From an uncultured Acetatifactor sp. (GTDB lineage Bacteria > Bacillota > Clostridia > Lachnospirales > Lachnospiraceae), in assembly GCA_910578215.1 (NCBI GenBank), contig CAJTPH010000021.1:1-64000 (forward strand): a DNA stretch of 64,000 bases. Reading direction: 5' to 3'. Every line of letters begins with the position of its first letter. Position 1 is the stretch's first letter. The position numbers were made by a program, and so were the translations under genes. The notes under the pieces were generated by a model. It ran no database searches. It was given only the letters and a program-made list of their open reading frames with translations, and had not been told where the DNA came from. Of the stretch, positions 42,681 through 51,019 are shown one piece after another.

Positions 42681-43204
42681 GCATGCCGGGCACAGAGGCA
42701 GGCCCGGCAGCAGGGGGGACAGGTTGTCCGGGCAGCGAGGCAGGGCTGACAGCCGGCGGAGCGGGTCTGCTGGCGCAGATCAAGGAGTGCTTTCCCGGAA
42801 AACAGGCGGATGTGCGCGCTTATTCTCCGCTGGCGCTGGCGTATATAGGAGACGCCGTCTATGACCTGATTATCCGGACGGTGGTTGTGGAGCGGGCGAA
42901 CCGCCCTGCAAATGAACTGCACCGGCTGACAGTAAGATATGTCAGCGCGGGCGCCCAGGCGAAAATCGCCCAGGCTCTGGCGGACAGGCTTACGGAGGAG
43001 GGGGCGGTATACCGGCGAGGCAGGAATTCCAAGCCTCATACAAAGGCAAAGAACGCCAGCCAGAGGGATTACCTGCAGGCTACCGGGCTTGAGGCGGTGC
43101 TGGGTTATCTGTACCTTTCGGACAATATGCCCAGGGTGCTTGAGCTCGTGAAAGAGGGAATTGCCCTTGTGGGCATGAACGACGACAAAATTTTCAGGAT
43201 ATGA
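42665..43204 (+). CDS. mrnC: Mini-ribonuclease III
   Basis: 179 residues; matures 23S rRNA by cutting double-stranded RNA. It is an RNase III catalytic domain without the RNA-binding domain: AYSPLALAYIGDAVYDLIIR, NRPANELHRLTVRYVSAGAQ, NASQRDYLQATGLEAVLGYL. The first 33 residues are a low-complexity Gly/Ala tract with an internal duplication (MPGTEAGPAAGGTG and PGSEAGLTAGGAG), unlike the usual short N-terminus. A second ATG at 42683 would shorten it by six residues. It overlaps cysS. Confidence 0.93.
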   Translation: MEEGVSMPGTEAGPAAGGTGCPGSEAGLTAGGAGLLAQIKECFPGKQADVRAYSPLALAYIGDAVYDLIIRTVVVERANRPANELHRLTVRYVSAGAQAKIAQALADRLTEEGAVYRRGRNSKPHTKAKNASQRDYLQATGLEAVLGYLYLSDNMPRVLELVKEGIALVGMNDDKIFRI

Positions 43205-43219
43205 GGCGGTGAAAATACA

Positions 43220-43987
43220 ATGGAACAAGAGGATTTAAGCGGAAATGAGTTTTTACTGGAGGGCAGGAACGTGGTCATCGAGGCGTTTCGCTCCGGCAGG
43301 GCCATAGACAGGCTCTATATTCTGGACGGATGCCAGGACGGTCCTGTGATGACGATCAGAAGGGAGGCGAAAAAGCGGGGAACACCCATAAAATTCGTCA
43401 CAAAGGAACGCCTTACCCAGATGTCCGGCACCGGAAAGCATCAGGGGGTCATCGCTGTGGCGGCTGCCTGTGAGTACGCCCAGGTGGAAGATATTCTGCA
43501 GGCGGCCAGGGATAAGGGGGAGGCTCCCTTTATCTTTCTGTTAGACAACATTGAAGACCCGCACAATCTTGGAGCGATTATCCGCACTGCGAACCTGGCG
43601 GGGGCGCACGGGGTTATCATACCCAAAAACCGTGCGGCGGGACTGACCGCCACCGTAGCGCGTACCTCTGCGGGTGCATTGAATTACACACCGGTGGCAA
43701 AGGTGACAAATCTGGCAAAGACCATTGAGGATCTGAAAAAGGAGGGGATGTGGTTCGTCTGTGCGGACATGGGCGGCACATCCATGTATCAATTGGATTT
43801 AAGGGGAGCCATCGGGCTGGTAATAGGGAATGAGGGAGACGGAGTGGGCAGGCTGGTGAAGGAAAAGTGCGATATGACCGCCGCCATTCCCATGAAGGGA
43901 GATATCGATTCCCTGAACGCTTCCGTTGCGGCGGGCGTGCTGGCCTACGAGATCGTCAGACAGCGGATCATGGGGGCCAGGGGATAG
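43220..43987 (+). CDS. rlmB: 23S rRNA (guanosine-2'-O-)-methyltransferase RlmB
   Basis: 255 residues; SPOUT-fold enzyme that methylates G2251 of 23S rRNA. The N-terminal substrate-binding domain reads LEGRNVVIEAFRSGRAIDRL. SPOUT motifs: LLDNIEDPHNLGAIIRTANL, LVIGNEGDGVGRLV and MKGDIDSLNASVAAGVLAYE. It lies 15 bp after mrnC, as in the conserved cysE-cysS-mrnC-rlmB-sigH order. Confidence 0.94.
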   Translation: MEQEDLSGNEFLLEGRNVVIEAFRSGRAIDRLYILDGCQDGPVMTIRREAKKRGTPIKFVTKERLTQMSGTGKHQGVIAVAAACEYAQVEDILQAARDKGEAPFIFLLDNIEDPHNLGAIIRTANLAGAHGVIIPKNRAAGLTATVARTSAGALNYTPVAKVTNLAKTIEDLKKEGMWFVCADMGGTSMYQLDLRGAIGLVIGNEGDGVGRLVKEKCDMTAAIPMKGDIDSLNASVAAGVLAYEIVRQRIMGARG

Positions 43988-44014
43988 GAGGCAGGCAGCG
44001 GAGGAGCGAAAGGG

Positions 44015-44632
44015 ATGTCGGGTAAGAATCAGAATTATGGACATTGTACGGATGATGAGCTGATCGACCGCCTGCGCCAGGGAGAGTCTGCAATCATGGA
44101 TTATATTTGCGACAAATATAAGAATATGGTGCGCAGCAAGGCCAAATCCATGTTTATCCTTGGAGCGGACAACGAGGATTTGATTCAGGAGGGCATGATA
44201 GGGCTGTTTAAGGCGGTGCGCGATTATGATATGGGCAGGGACGCCAGCTTTTTTACCTTTGCGGAGCTTTGTGTCAGCCGGCAGATGTATACCGCGGTCC
44301 GGGCATCCAAGCGTCAGAAGCATCTCCCGTTAAATACATATGTGCCGCTGGACAGCAGCGCCTCGGATGATGACAGGGAGGGGGGCGACCTGTCGGAGCT
44401 GCTTTCCGACAGGGTAGAGCTTAGCCCGGAGGAGCAGTTTCTGGACAAGGAGAGGGTAGCCTATCTGGAAAAGCAGATCGACAAGGAGCTCAGCGACTTT
44501 GAAAAGCAGGTGATGGATCTGTATATCACCGGAATGAGCTACGCTCAGATAGCCAGGGTTTTAGGGCGTGACGAGAAGGCCACGGACAACGCGCTTCAGA
44601 GACTGAAGGCAAAAATCAAGAAAATGCTGTAG
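44015..44632 (+). CDS. sigH: RNA polymerase sigma factor SigH
   Basis: 205 residues, preceded by AGGAGCGAAAGGG. Region 2 reads YICDKYKNMVRSKAKSMFIL, GADNEDLIQEGMIGLFKAVR and YDMGRDASFFTFAELCVSRQM; region 4 reads LSDFEKQVMDLYITGMSYAQ and IARVLGRDEKATDNALQRLK. SigH drives genes of the switch to stationary phase and sporulation, so the host is probably spore-forming. yacP, usually between rlmB and sigH in bacilli, is missing here. Confidence 0.96.
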   Translation: MSGKNQNYGHCTDDELIDRLRQGESAIMDYICDKYKNMVRSKAKSMFILGADNEDLIQEGMIGLFKAVRDYDMGRDASFFTFAELCVSRQMYTAVRASKRQKHLPLNTYVPLDSSASDDDREGGDLSELLSDRVELSPEEQFLDKERVAYLEKQIDKELSDFEKQVMDLYITGMSYAQIARVLGRDEKATDNALQRLKAKIKKML

Positions 44633-44645
44633 ACAACGGGGCAGG

Positions 44646-45500
44646 TTAAACGTGCCCTGAAAGCCCTCCTGACTGGAGCCTGCCATTTTTCCTGAAATAC
44701 TCCTGCATAAAAGCGCGCATCCCGGCATGGGTGTCGATGTCGCCGTGAATGGTCAGAGTCTCCCGCCGATCGCCCTTTTTGAGCTCAATTTCCCTGTTGC
44801 CAACGGGGATGCTTCTTGTGCCGCGGTGTATGACCTCCACCGTTTTATCGGGAACGGCAACGAAATCGTCAATGAAGCATTTTCGGGCCGTTTCGTCTGC
44901 TCTGTGATGGCAGCTTGCAGGGCGGCTGGCCCATGCCTCCACGTCTGCGCCATGTTCGATCAGCAGGTCCAGTAAATAAGTGAGCTTTTCGGCCACAATG
45001 TCCCTGCGCTCAAAATTACGTCCGGCGGTGCTGCTGATGAACTGGAAAGCGCAAAAAATACATGTGCCGAAGGCATCCTTATCCTGCTTCAGAAATCTCT
45101 CATCAAATTGGACTACGGTTCTCCAGGAGAGAACGTTTGGATCGGCTCCGCGTTCAAGCAGGTCACGAACGATTGAGGTGGCTTTTTCGGCGGCTTCGAT
45201 ATTGGCTTCAATGCCTTCATATGCGAAAAACACGGCTCTGATCGCATCCTGAAGCACAGGCATACGCCACACGTCTCCCTCTCCTTCCGGATCTATGTAG
45301 TTTACGTCTGCGCCCAGCTCGATAAGATACCTTGCAATATCAAATTCGCCGATTTTCAGCGCCACCTGAAGCGGCGAAAGCCCGGCGTCCTTTTTCGGCG
45401 GCGGGGTGGCGGCCTCGTTCAGGGCTCCGGGATGTTTTTCAAGTATCAGCCTGACCTCTGAGAAATCGCCGCTGCGTATTGCCTTGAACAGTTTTTTCAT
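44646..45500 (-). CDS. Ankyrin-repeat protein
   Basis: 284 residues, on the minus strand, convergent with sigH by 13 bp. It opens MKKLFKAIRSGDFSEVRLIL with three or four ankyrin units: GLSPLQVALKIGEFDIARYL IELGADVNYIDPEG and later VRDLLERGADPNVLS and LLDLLIEHGADVEAWA. The C-terminal third (about 215-284, IPVGNREIELKKGDRRETLT) is not ankyrin. Such proteins bind other proteins in the cytoplasm; the partner is unknown. Confidence 0.88.
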   Translation of the reverse strand: MKKLFKAIRSGDFSEVRLILEKHPGALNEAATPPPKKDAGLSPLQVALKIGEFDIARYLIELGADVNYIDPEGEGDVWRMPVLQDAIRAVFFAYEGIEANIEAAEKATSIVRDLLERGADPNVLSWRTVVQFDERFLKQDKDAFGTCIFCAFQFISSTAGRNFERRDIVAEKLTYLLDLLIEHGADVEAWASRPASCHHRADETARKCFIDDFVAVPDKTVEVIHRGTRSIPVGNREIELKKGDRRETLTIHGDIDTHAGMRAFMQEYFRKNGRLQSGGLSGHV

Positions 45501-45652
45501 AAATATCTTCCCCTTTCCAAGTCATTCAAAGCACATAAAGGCTTGTCTTTTTATTATATCACCATACTGCAGTTTGTGACAACCGTTTCCTATCTCCGGG
45601 CAAAAGCATTGTGTCTTTATTTTTTTTTAATATATTGTATATAGCCTCTATA

Positions 45653-45714
45653 TTGACTTTTTGGATACACGGGTAATATAATCATCCATGTGAATGCGCC
45701 GACCGACCGGTCGG
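45653..45714 (+). promoter_or_regulatory. Promoter with TetR-type operator upstream of the RND pump
   Basis: TTGACT (45653-45658), 18 bp, TATAAT (45677-45682). At 45703-45714 is the perfect palindrome CCGACCGGTCGG, about 20 bp past the -10 box. Its position over the early transcribed region suits repression. The operon's own TetR protein (49302) is the likely binder. Confidence 0.75.
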
Positions 45715-45726
45715 ACGGAAAAAGTA

Positions 45727-45744
45727 ATGTGCGCTGAAGCACGC
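45727..45744 (+). repeat. Partial element: hairpin part of the dispersed repeat family
   Basis: ATGTGCGCTGAAG at 45727-45739 is identical over 13 bases to the hairpin region of copies D and G. The promoter and dyad parts are missing. It sits directly before the ribosome site of the RND gene, as in the full copies. Confidence 0.45.
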
Positions 45745-45758
45745 AGGAGGGTGTAGAC

Positions 45759-48700
45759 ATGATTTCTAAATTCAGTGTAAAAAAGCCTTATACAGTGCTG
45801 GTAGGGGTGGTGCTGGCGATCGTTCTGGGCGTGGTTTCCTTTACAAGGATGACGACGGATTTGCTGCCAAGCATCAGTCTGCCCTATGTGATTGTGATGA
45901 CAACCTATCCGGGGGCCAGCCCCGAGACGGTGGAGAGCGTTGTGACCCAGCCGGTGGAGGCGTCCATGGCAACGGTCAGCAATATTGAAAACATAAACTC
46001 CATATCCGGCGAGAATTATTCCATGGTCATAATGGAATTCGCGCAGTCCACGGATATGAACGCGGTTTCGCTGGAGATCAGGGAGAGCCTGGATCAGATA
46101 AAGAGCTTCTGGGATGATTCCGTGGGAAATCCCATTATTATGAAGCTGAATCCTGATATGCTGCCGGTCATGATTGCGGCTGTGGGTGTAGAGGGGATGG
46201 ATTACAGCGAGATCAGCACATATGTCCGGAATTCCATTATGCCGGATCTGGAGAGCGTTGAAGGGGTGGCAAGCGTCAGCGCGTCGGGGCTTTTGGAGGA
46301 GAGCGTCAACGTGATCATCCGCCAGGAGAAGATCGATGCGGTCAACCGGCTGGTATACGCATCCATCGACGAGAAGATGAAGGATGCGGCGTCCGGGCTT
46401 ACTGCCGCCAGGGAAGGACTTGAGGAAGGGAAAAAGGAGCTCGAGGCAGGCAGGAAGGAGCTTGAGGAAGGCAGGAAGGCCCTTGAGGAAGGAATGAAGG
46501 CCTTTGCCGGTGGAGTGCCCATACCTGCAGGCGTTCAGGCGGAGCTTACAGCCAGGCAGCAGGCGCTGGAGGCGGCCGAGAGGGAGCTTGAGAGCGCCGA
46601 GAAGGAGCTTGCGGAAGGAGAGAGGGAGCTGGAGGAATCGGAGAAAGCCTTTGAGGACGCCAGAAATGCCGCTTACGAGCAGGCGGATATGGGCAGGGTC
46701 CTGACGGTGGATACCGTCAAGGGGCTGTTGACCGCTCAGAATTTCTCCATGCCGGCAGGCTATGTGATGGAGGAGGGCGTCAGCTATCTGGTGCGCGTAG
46801 GCGACAAGCCTGCCACCGTGGAGGAATTGGAGGCGCTTCCGCTGCTCGACCTGCACATCGACGGCGTCCCGGTCATTACGCTGGGAGACGCGGCGGACGT
46901 ATTTTATACGGATAATTCGGACAGTATATACACCAATGTGGACGGAAGCGCAGGCGTTATGCTGACTATTCAGAAGCAGACGGGATATTCCACAGGGGAG
47001 GTCTCCGACCGCCTGTTAAAGCGTTTTGACGGGCTGATGCAGGAGAATTCGGGGCTGTCCCTGATAACCCTGATGGATCAGGGAGTCTACATCGACCTGG
47101 TTATGGATTCCATTTTGAATAATATACTGTTTGGCGGTCTGCTTGCCATTGTCATACTGATTTTGTTTTTGAAGGATCTAAGACCCACCATTGTGGTTGC
47201 GTTCTCTATTCCGGTCAGTCTGGTAACGGCGATTGTATGCATGTATTTCAGCGGTGTGACCCTGAATGTAATATCCCTTTCGGGTCTGGCTCTCGGCATC
47301 GGTATGCTTGTGGATAACTCCATTGTGGTGATTGAGAATATTTACCGGCTCCGCAGCGAGGGGTATTCCGTGAAGGAGGCGGCAATGGCGGGTGCCCGGG
47401 AGGTGACAGGAGCGATCATTGCCTCCACCCTTACCACGGTGTGCGTGTTCCTGCCCATTGTCTTTACGGAGGGAATTACCAGGCAGCTGTTTGTGGATAT
47501 GGGGCTTACCATAGGCTATTCACTGTTTGCCAGCCTTGTGATCGCGCTGACGGTGGTGCCAGCCATGTCGTCCAAGATTCTGGTCAAGGACAGACAGCGC
47601 AGGGAGGGAAGGATCTTTGGCGGTATTGTGAAGGCATATGAGAAGCTGTTAAGGGTATCCCTGAAGGTAAAGCCGCTGGTGCTGCTTTTGGTGGTCGCCC
47701 TTCTTGCAGCAAGTATTTTTCTTGCCTTTACAAACGGTACGGCGTTTATGCCTGACATGGATTCCACTCAGCTGACGGTCTCCGTGAAGCTTCCGGATGA
47801 CACCGCCCTTGCGGAGACGTCGGAGGTGACTGACAGGGTAGTGGATGCGATTCTTTCTATTGAGGACGTTCAGAATGTGGGCGCAATGGCCAACAGCTCC
47901 ACCATGTCCATGCTTGGGGGAGGCGGCAGTGTCAGCGCCACAGCCACGACGGTTTATGTTGTGACCAGGGAAGATAAGTCCATGTCCAACGAGGAGATAG
48001 CGGCGGCTATCCTGGAGAAAACCGCAGGGCTTGGGGCGGAAATAACCGTAGACACCTCCAGTATGGATATGTCTGCCATGGGCGGAAGCGGCATTTCCAT
48101 TCAGGTTCGAGGACGCGAGATCGATACCCTGCAGAGGATTGCGGGAGAAGTGGCGTCGATTATTGAGAGCGTGGAGGGGACTGCCAACGTCAGCGACGGT
48201 CTGGAGGATACGGACGAGGAGCTGCGTATTGCGGTTAAACGCCAGGAGGCGGTTCATTATGGAATCACCGTAGCCCAGGTTTTCACACAGCTGTACGCGA
48301 AGCTGGCGGATGCCAGTGCGGCAACGACTCTGGAGGCGGCTGCCAAGGATTACAGTGTCTATGTGATGAGCGGCAGTGATATGGAGCTGACAAGGGCGCT
48401 TTTACAGGAGCTTGAGCTGGATGGTACGGATGAAAACGGGGAGAGCGTAAAGGTTCCCCTTTCAAGGATCGCGGACTTTGAGACCGCCAGTTCCCTCACC
48501 TCCATCAAACGGGCGGACCAGACCAGGTATGTGTCGGTTTCTGCAGCTATCGCCGACGGCTACAACGTAGGGCTGGTTTCCGCCGATGTGGAGGAAAGGC
48601 TGGCAGATTACCAGATACCCGCGGGCTACAGCCTGGTATTTTCCGGCGAGAACGAGATGATCGTTGACGCCATGCAGCAGATTTTGTTGATGCTGATTCT

Positions 48701-49202
48701 GGCGGTGGTGTTTATGTATTTGATTATGGTGGCGCAGTTCCAGTCTCTGCTGTCTCCGTTTATCATTATGTTTACCATACCGCTTGCGTTTACGGGCGGC
48801 TTCTTCGGGCTGTTTTTCAGCGGAAGCGAGGTCAGCGTGGTGGCATTGATCGGTTTTGTCATGCTTGCGGGTATTATTGTAAATAATGGTATTGTGCTGA
48901 TCGATTATATGAATCAGCTGCGGCAGAGCGGTATGGAGAAGCGGGAAGCCATCCTGAATGCAGGGCGCACCAGGCTCCGCCCGGTGCTGATGACGGCGCT
49001 GACCACGATTCTCGCCCTGTCGACCATGGTGTTCAGCAGCGATATGGGTTCGGAGATGGCAAAGCCCATGGCGATCGTGACCATTGGCGGACTGCTCTAC
49101 GGCACACTGCTTACGCTGATCGTAATTCCCTGCATTTACGATATTATGAGCATCAATAAAAAGAAGTCCGCACATTCGGCTGACGGAGAAGCACAGTCAT
49201 GA
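45759..49202 (+). CDS. Efflux RND transporter permease subunit
   Basis: 1147 residues, preceded by AGGAGGGTG. It is an AcrB/HAE-type proton-driven exporter: a first span (FSVKKPYTVLVGVVLAIVLG), large porter domains, a twin set of membrane spans, and conserved LSGLALGIGMLVDNSIVVIE and the second-half VALIGFVMLAGIIVNNGIVL. A coiled-coil insertion of about 105 residues (about 205-312) carries a repeated xGRKELEEGxK pattern, not present in typical Gram-negative RND pumps. No membrane fusion protein or outer membrane channel gene is adjacent, as is usual in Firmicutes. A TetR gene follows in the same unit. Confidence 0.93.
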   Translation: MISKFSVKKPYTVLVGVVLAIVLGVVSFTRMTTDLLPSISLPYVIVMTTYPGASPETVESVVTQPVEASMATVSNIENINSISGENYSMVIMEFAQSTDMNAVSLEIRESLDQIKSFWDDSVGNPIIMKLNPDMLPVMIAAVGVEGMDYSEISTYVRNSIMPDLESVEGVASVSASGLLEESVNVIIRQEKIDAVNRLVYASIDEKMKDAASGLTAAREGLEEGKKELEAGRKELEEGRKALEEGMKAFAGGVPIPAGVQAELTARQQALEAAERELESAEKELAEGERELEESEKAFEDARNAAYEQADMGRVLTVDTVKGLLTAQNFSMPAGYVMEEGVSYLVRVGDKPATVEELEALPLLDLHIDGVPVITLGDAADVFYTDNSDSIYTNVDGSAGVMLTIQKQTGYSTGEVSDRLLKRFDGLMQENSGLSLITLMDQGVYIDLVMDSILNNILFGGLLAIVILILFLKDLRPTIVVAFSIPVSLVTAIVCMYFSGVTLNVISLSGLALGIGMLVDNSIVVIENIYRLRSEGYSVKEAAMAGAREVTGAIIASTLTTVCVFLPIVFTEGITRQLFVDMGLTIGYSLFASLVIALTVVPAMSSKILVKDRQRREGRIFGGIVKAYEKLLRVSLKVKPLVLLLVVALLAASIFLAFTNGTAFMPDMDSTQLTVSVKLPDDTALAETSEVTDRVVDAILSIEDVQNVGAMANSSTMSMLGGGGSVSATATTVYVVTREDKSMSNEEIAAAILEKTAGLGAEITVDTSSMDMSAMGGSGISIQVRGREIDTLQRIAGEVASIIESVEGTANVSDGLEDTDEELRIAVKRQEAVHYGITVAQVFTQLYAKLADASAATTLEAAAKDYSVYVMSGSDMELTRALLQELELDGTDENGESVKVPLSRIADFETASSLTSIKRADQTRYVSVSAAIADGYNVGLVSADVEERLADYQIPAGYSLVFSGENEMIVDAMQQILLMLILAVVFMYLIMVAQFQSLLSPFIIMFTIPLAFTGGFFGLFFSGSEVSVVALIGFVMLAGIIVNNGIVLIDYMNQLRQSGMEKREAILNAGRTRLRPVLMTALTTILALSTMVFSSDMGSEMAKPMAIVTIGGLLYGTLLTLIVIPCIYDIMSINKKKSAHSADGEAQS

Positions 49203-49301
49203 TTCGGGACCTTGCGATGTGGCATAGAGACGGAGAAGGAAGACTGAGACAGAAAAGGCAGAATTAAGAGAAACAAAATATATGAGGGTTCGGAAACAGA
49301 T

Positions 49302-49994
49302 ATGGGGAAAATAACAGGCTTGGAAAACGCGCGGCAGGTGCCGCCCAAGGTGCGGAAAATGTATGCGGCGGTGATTCAAATGCTGACGGAGGGCGCGGAT
49401 GTTACAGGCATCCGTGTCTCTACCATCACGGACAGGGCGGGTATCGGCAAGGGCACGGCATATGAGTATTTTGACTCCAAGGAGGAAATAGTTGCATGTG
49501 CGGTGGTATATCAGCTGCAGAGGGTTTTTGAATGGCTTGAGAACGCTTTGGTCCAAAAGGATACCTTTGCGGAGCAGCTGAATTTCCTGCTGGATAAAAT
49601 GAGCGTCCAGGACGGCAGGAAGCATGCTTTTCTGCGCTTTGTAAATCTGCTGACAGACAATTCGGAGTTCAGCCGGATGGTGCGTGAAAGGATGGCGGCG
49701 GAGGATTTCTCACAATACCTGCCCACGCATGTGTTTGGCAGAATTTTACAGCGGGGCGTGGATCTGGGAGAGTTGCGGGCGGACGTGCCTCTGGAATATT
49801 TGATCTACAACATTTTTTCTCACCTGATAACCTATATGATGGCAGTTACCACGGAGGACTGTTTCCGCGTGGATATACAGAAGATGCGCCCGCTGGTTTA
49901 TCAGGGAATTATGAATGAAGTGGGAGCAGACGGGAGAAATGCTGCCTTGTTAAATGGCAGGGAGCAGGGGGAAGCGCATGAGGATAAGTATTAG
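49302..49994 (+). CDS. TetR family transcriptional regulator
   Basis: 230 residues. The HTH reads VTGIRVSTITDRAGIGKGTA and YEYFDSKEEIVACAV (about 33-68). The C-terminal ligand-binding and dimer part (about 70-210) is helical. It lies 99 bp after the RND gene and probably controls the pump through the palindrome at 45703-45714. A drug or bile-like inducer would be the expected signal; this is inference. Confidence 0.9.
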   Translation: MGKITGLENARQVPPKVRKMYAAVIQMLTEGADVTGIRVSTITDRAGIGKGTAYEYFDSKEEIVACAVVYQLQRVFEWLENALVQKDTFAEQLNFLLDKMSVQDGRKHAFLRFVNLLTDNSEFSRMVRERMAAEDFSQYLPTHVFGRILQRGVDLGELRADVPLEYLIYNIFSHLITYMMAVTTEDCFRVDIQKMRPLVYQGIMNEVGADGRNAALLNGREQGEAHEDKY

Positions 49995-50066
49995 GCAAGC
50001 GCCCGAAGCTGCCGGGTCGGATTGTCAAGGGCGTCTTTGAATGAAGAAAAGAGAATGGCTTATTGC

Positions 50067-50104
50067 AAAACAGCTTGTGGGTGAAAACCGCAGGCTGTTT
50101 TCTT
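50067..50104 (+). terminator. Rho-independent terminator of the RND-tetR operon
   Basis: AAAACAGCTTGTGG (50067-50080), loop GTGAAAA, CCGCAGGCTGTTTT (50088-50101) with wobble pairs, then TCTTAAATTT. Confidence 0.8.
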
Positions 50105-50130
50105 AAATTTATTTTATTTGTGGGTAAAAT

Positions 50131-50194
50131 GTGGTACAATGTTGACACAAGAGGGCAATGTGTCAACTACTGATTCCATGTGCGCAGAGCGCAT
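50131..50194 (+). repeat. Dispersed intergenic element, copy C
   Basis: TGGTACAAT (extended -10), then the dyad GTTGACAC (50141-50148)/GTGTCAAC (50160-50167), GATTCCATGTGCGC and a hairpin GTGCGC-AGA-GCGCAT (50180-50194). It lies directly before the kptA ribosome site and points toward that gene. Confidence 0.9.
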
Positions 50195-50211
50195 AGAAAA
50201 GGAGTGAAAAC

Positions 50212-50754
50212 ATGGGGAAGACAGATAAATTAAGCGTGTTTATCAGCCTTGTATTGAGGCATAACCCGGACGCGGCGGGAATTACGCTGGATGAACACGG
50301 CTGGGCGGATGTGGAGGAGCTGCTTGCGGGCATAAACGCCACGGGGCGAAGGATTGACAGGGCGGCTTTGGAAGAAATTGTCAGGACAGACAATAAGCAG
50401 CGCTACAGCTTTAATGAGGATAAGACGTTGATACGCGCCAATCAGGGACACAGCATTCCTGTAGATGTGGAGCTGAAGGAACAGGAGCCGCCGGAATTTC
50501 TGTACCACGGAACTGCCGACAGGTTTCTTGAAAGTATAATGAGCCAGGGTTTAATGCCTATGAGCCGGCTGTATGTACATCTTTCAAGGGATGCTGAAAC
50601 GGCGTATAAGGTGGGGCAGAGACACGGTAAGCCGGTGATTTTGAAGGTTCACACCGGGCAGATGGCAAGGGACGGCTTTCAATTTTATCTTTCCGAAAAC
50701 GGCGTATGGCTGACAGGGAAGGTGGATGCCAAATATCTGGAGAGGCAGGCATGA
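50212..50754 (+). CDS. kptA: RNA 2'-phosphotransferase (KptA/Tpt1)
   Basis: 180 residues, preceded by AAAAGGAGTGAAAAC. It transfers the internal 2'-phosphate of RNA to NAD+, giving ADP-ribose 1''-2''-cyclic phosphate and nicotinamide. The catalytic set is Arg16-His17 (LVLRHNPD), Arg75 (TLIRANQGHS) and Arg126 (HLSRDAET). NAD-binding LYHGTADRFLESIMSQGL is present. In fungi and plants Tpt1 ends tRNA splicing; bacteria have no such pathway, so the bacterial substrate is an open question. It carries repeat copy C as its upstream region. Confidence 0.95.
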   Translation: MGKTDKLSVFISLVLRHNPDAAGITLDEHGWADVEELLAGINATGRRIDRAALEEIVRTDNKQRYSFNEDKTLIRANQGHSIPVDVELKEQEPPEFLYHGTADRFLESIMSQGLMPMSRLYVHLSRDAETAYKVGQRHGKPVILKVHTGQMARDGFQFYLSENGVWLTGKVDAKYLERQA

Positions 50755-50760
50755 GGGAGC

Positions 50761-50987
50761 ATGGAGCATATAAAATATTACGATATTGGTTTGAATCTGT
50801 TCTGCAGGCAGTTTTCCGAGTCTGAAAGGATAATCCGGGACGCAGAAGAAAACGGCGTATGCTGCATTTTACAGGAACGGACACAAAGGAAAACAAAAAG
50901 CTGGCAAATTATATGAAGGTATCGGAGGCTGTATTGACGGAGAACGCCAGAAAAAATACCGAAAGAATTTTTGGGATAAATACCTGA
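50761..50987 (+). pseudogene. Truncated, frameshifted TatD-family hydrolase
   Basis: From the ATG at 50761 the frame reads MEHIKYYDIGLNLFCRQFSE and SERIIRDAEENGVCCIL, like the start of TatD DNases. A shift of frame then gives TGTDTKENKKLANYMK, which resembles the next TatD segment. Without the catalytic middle it ends SEAVLTENARKNTERIFGIN, like a TatD C-terminus. So the gene has a frameshift and a large internal deletion. It is directly after kptA. Confidence 0.7.
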
Positions 50988-51019
50988 GTGCGGGTATACA
51001 TAAGAGGAGAAAAGTAAAA

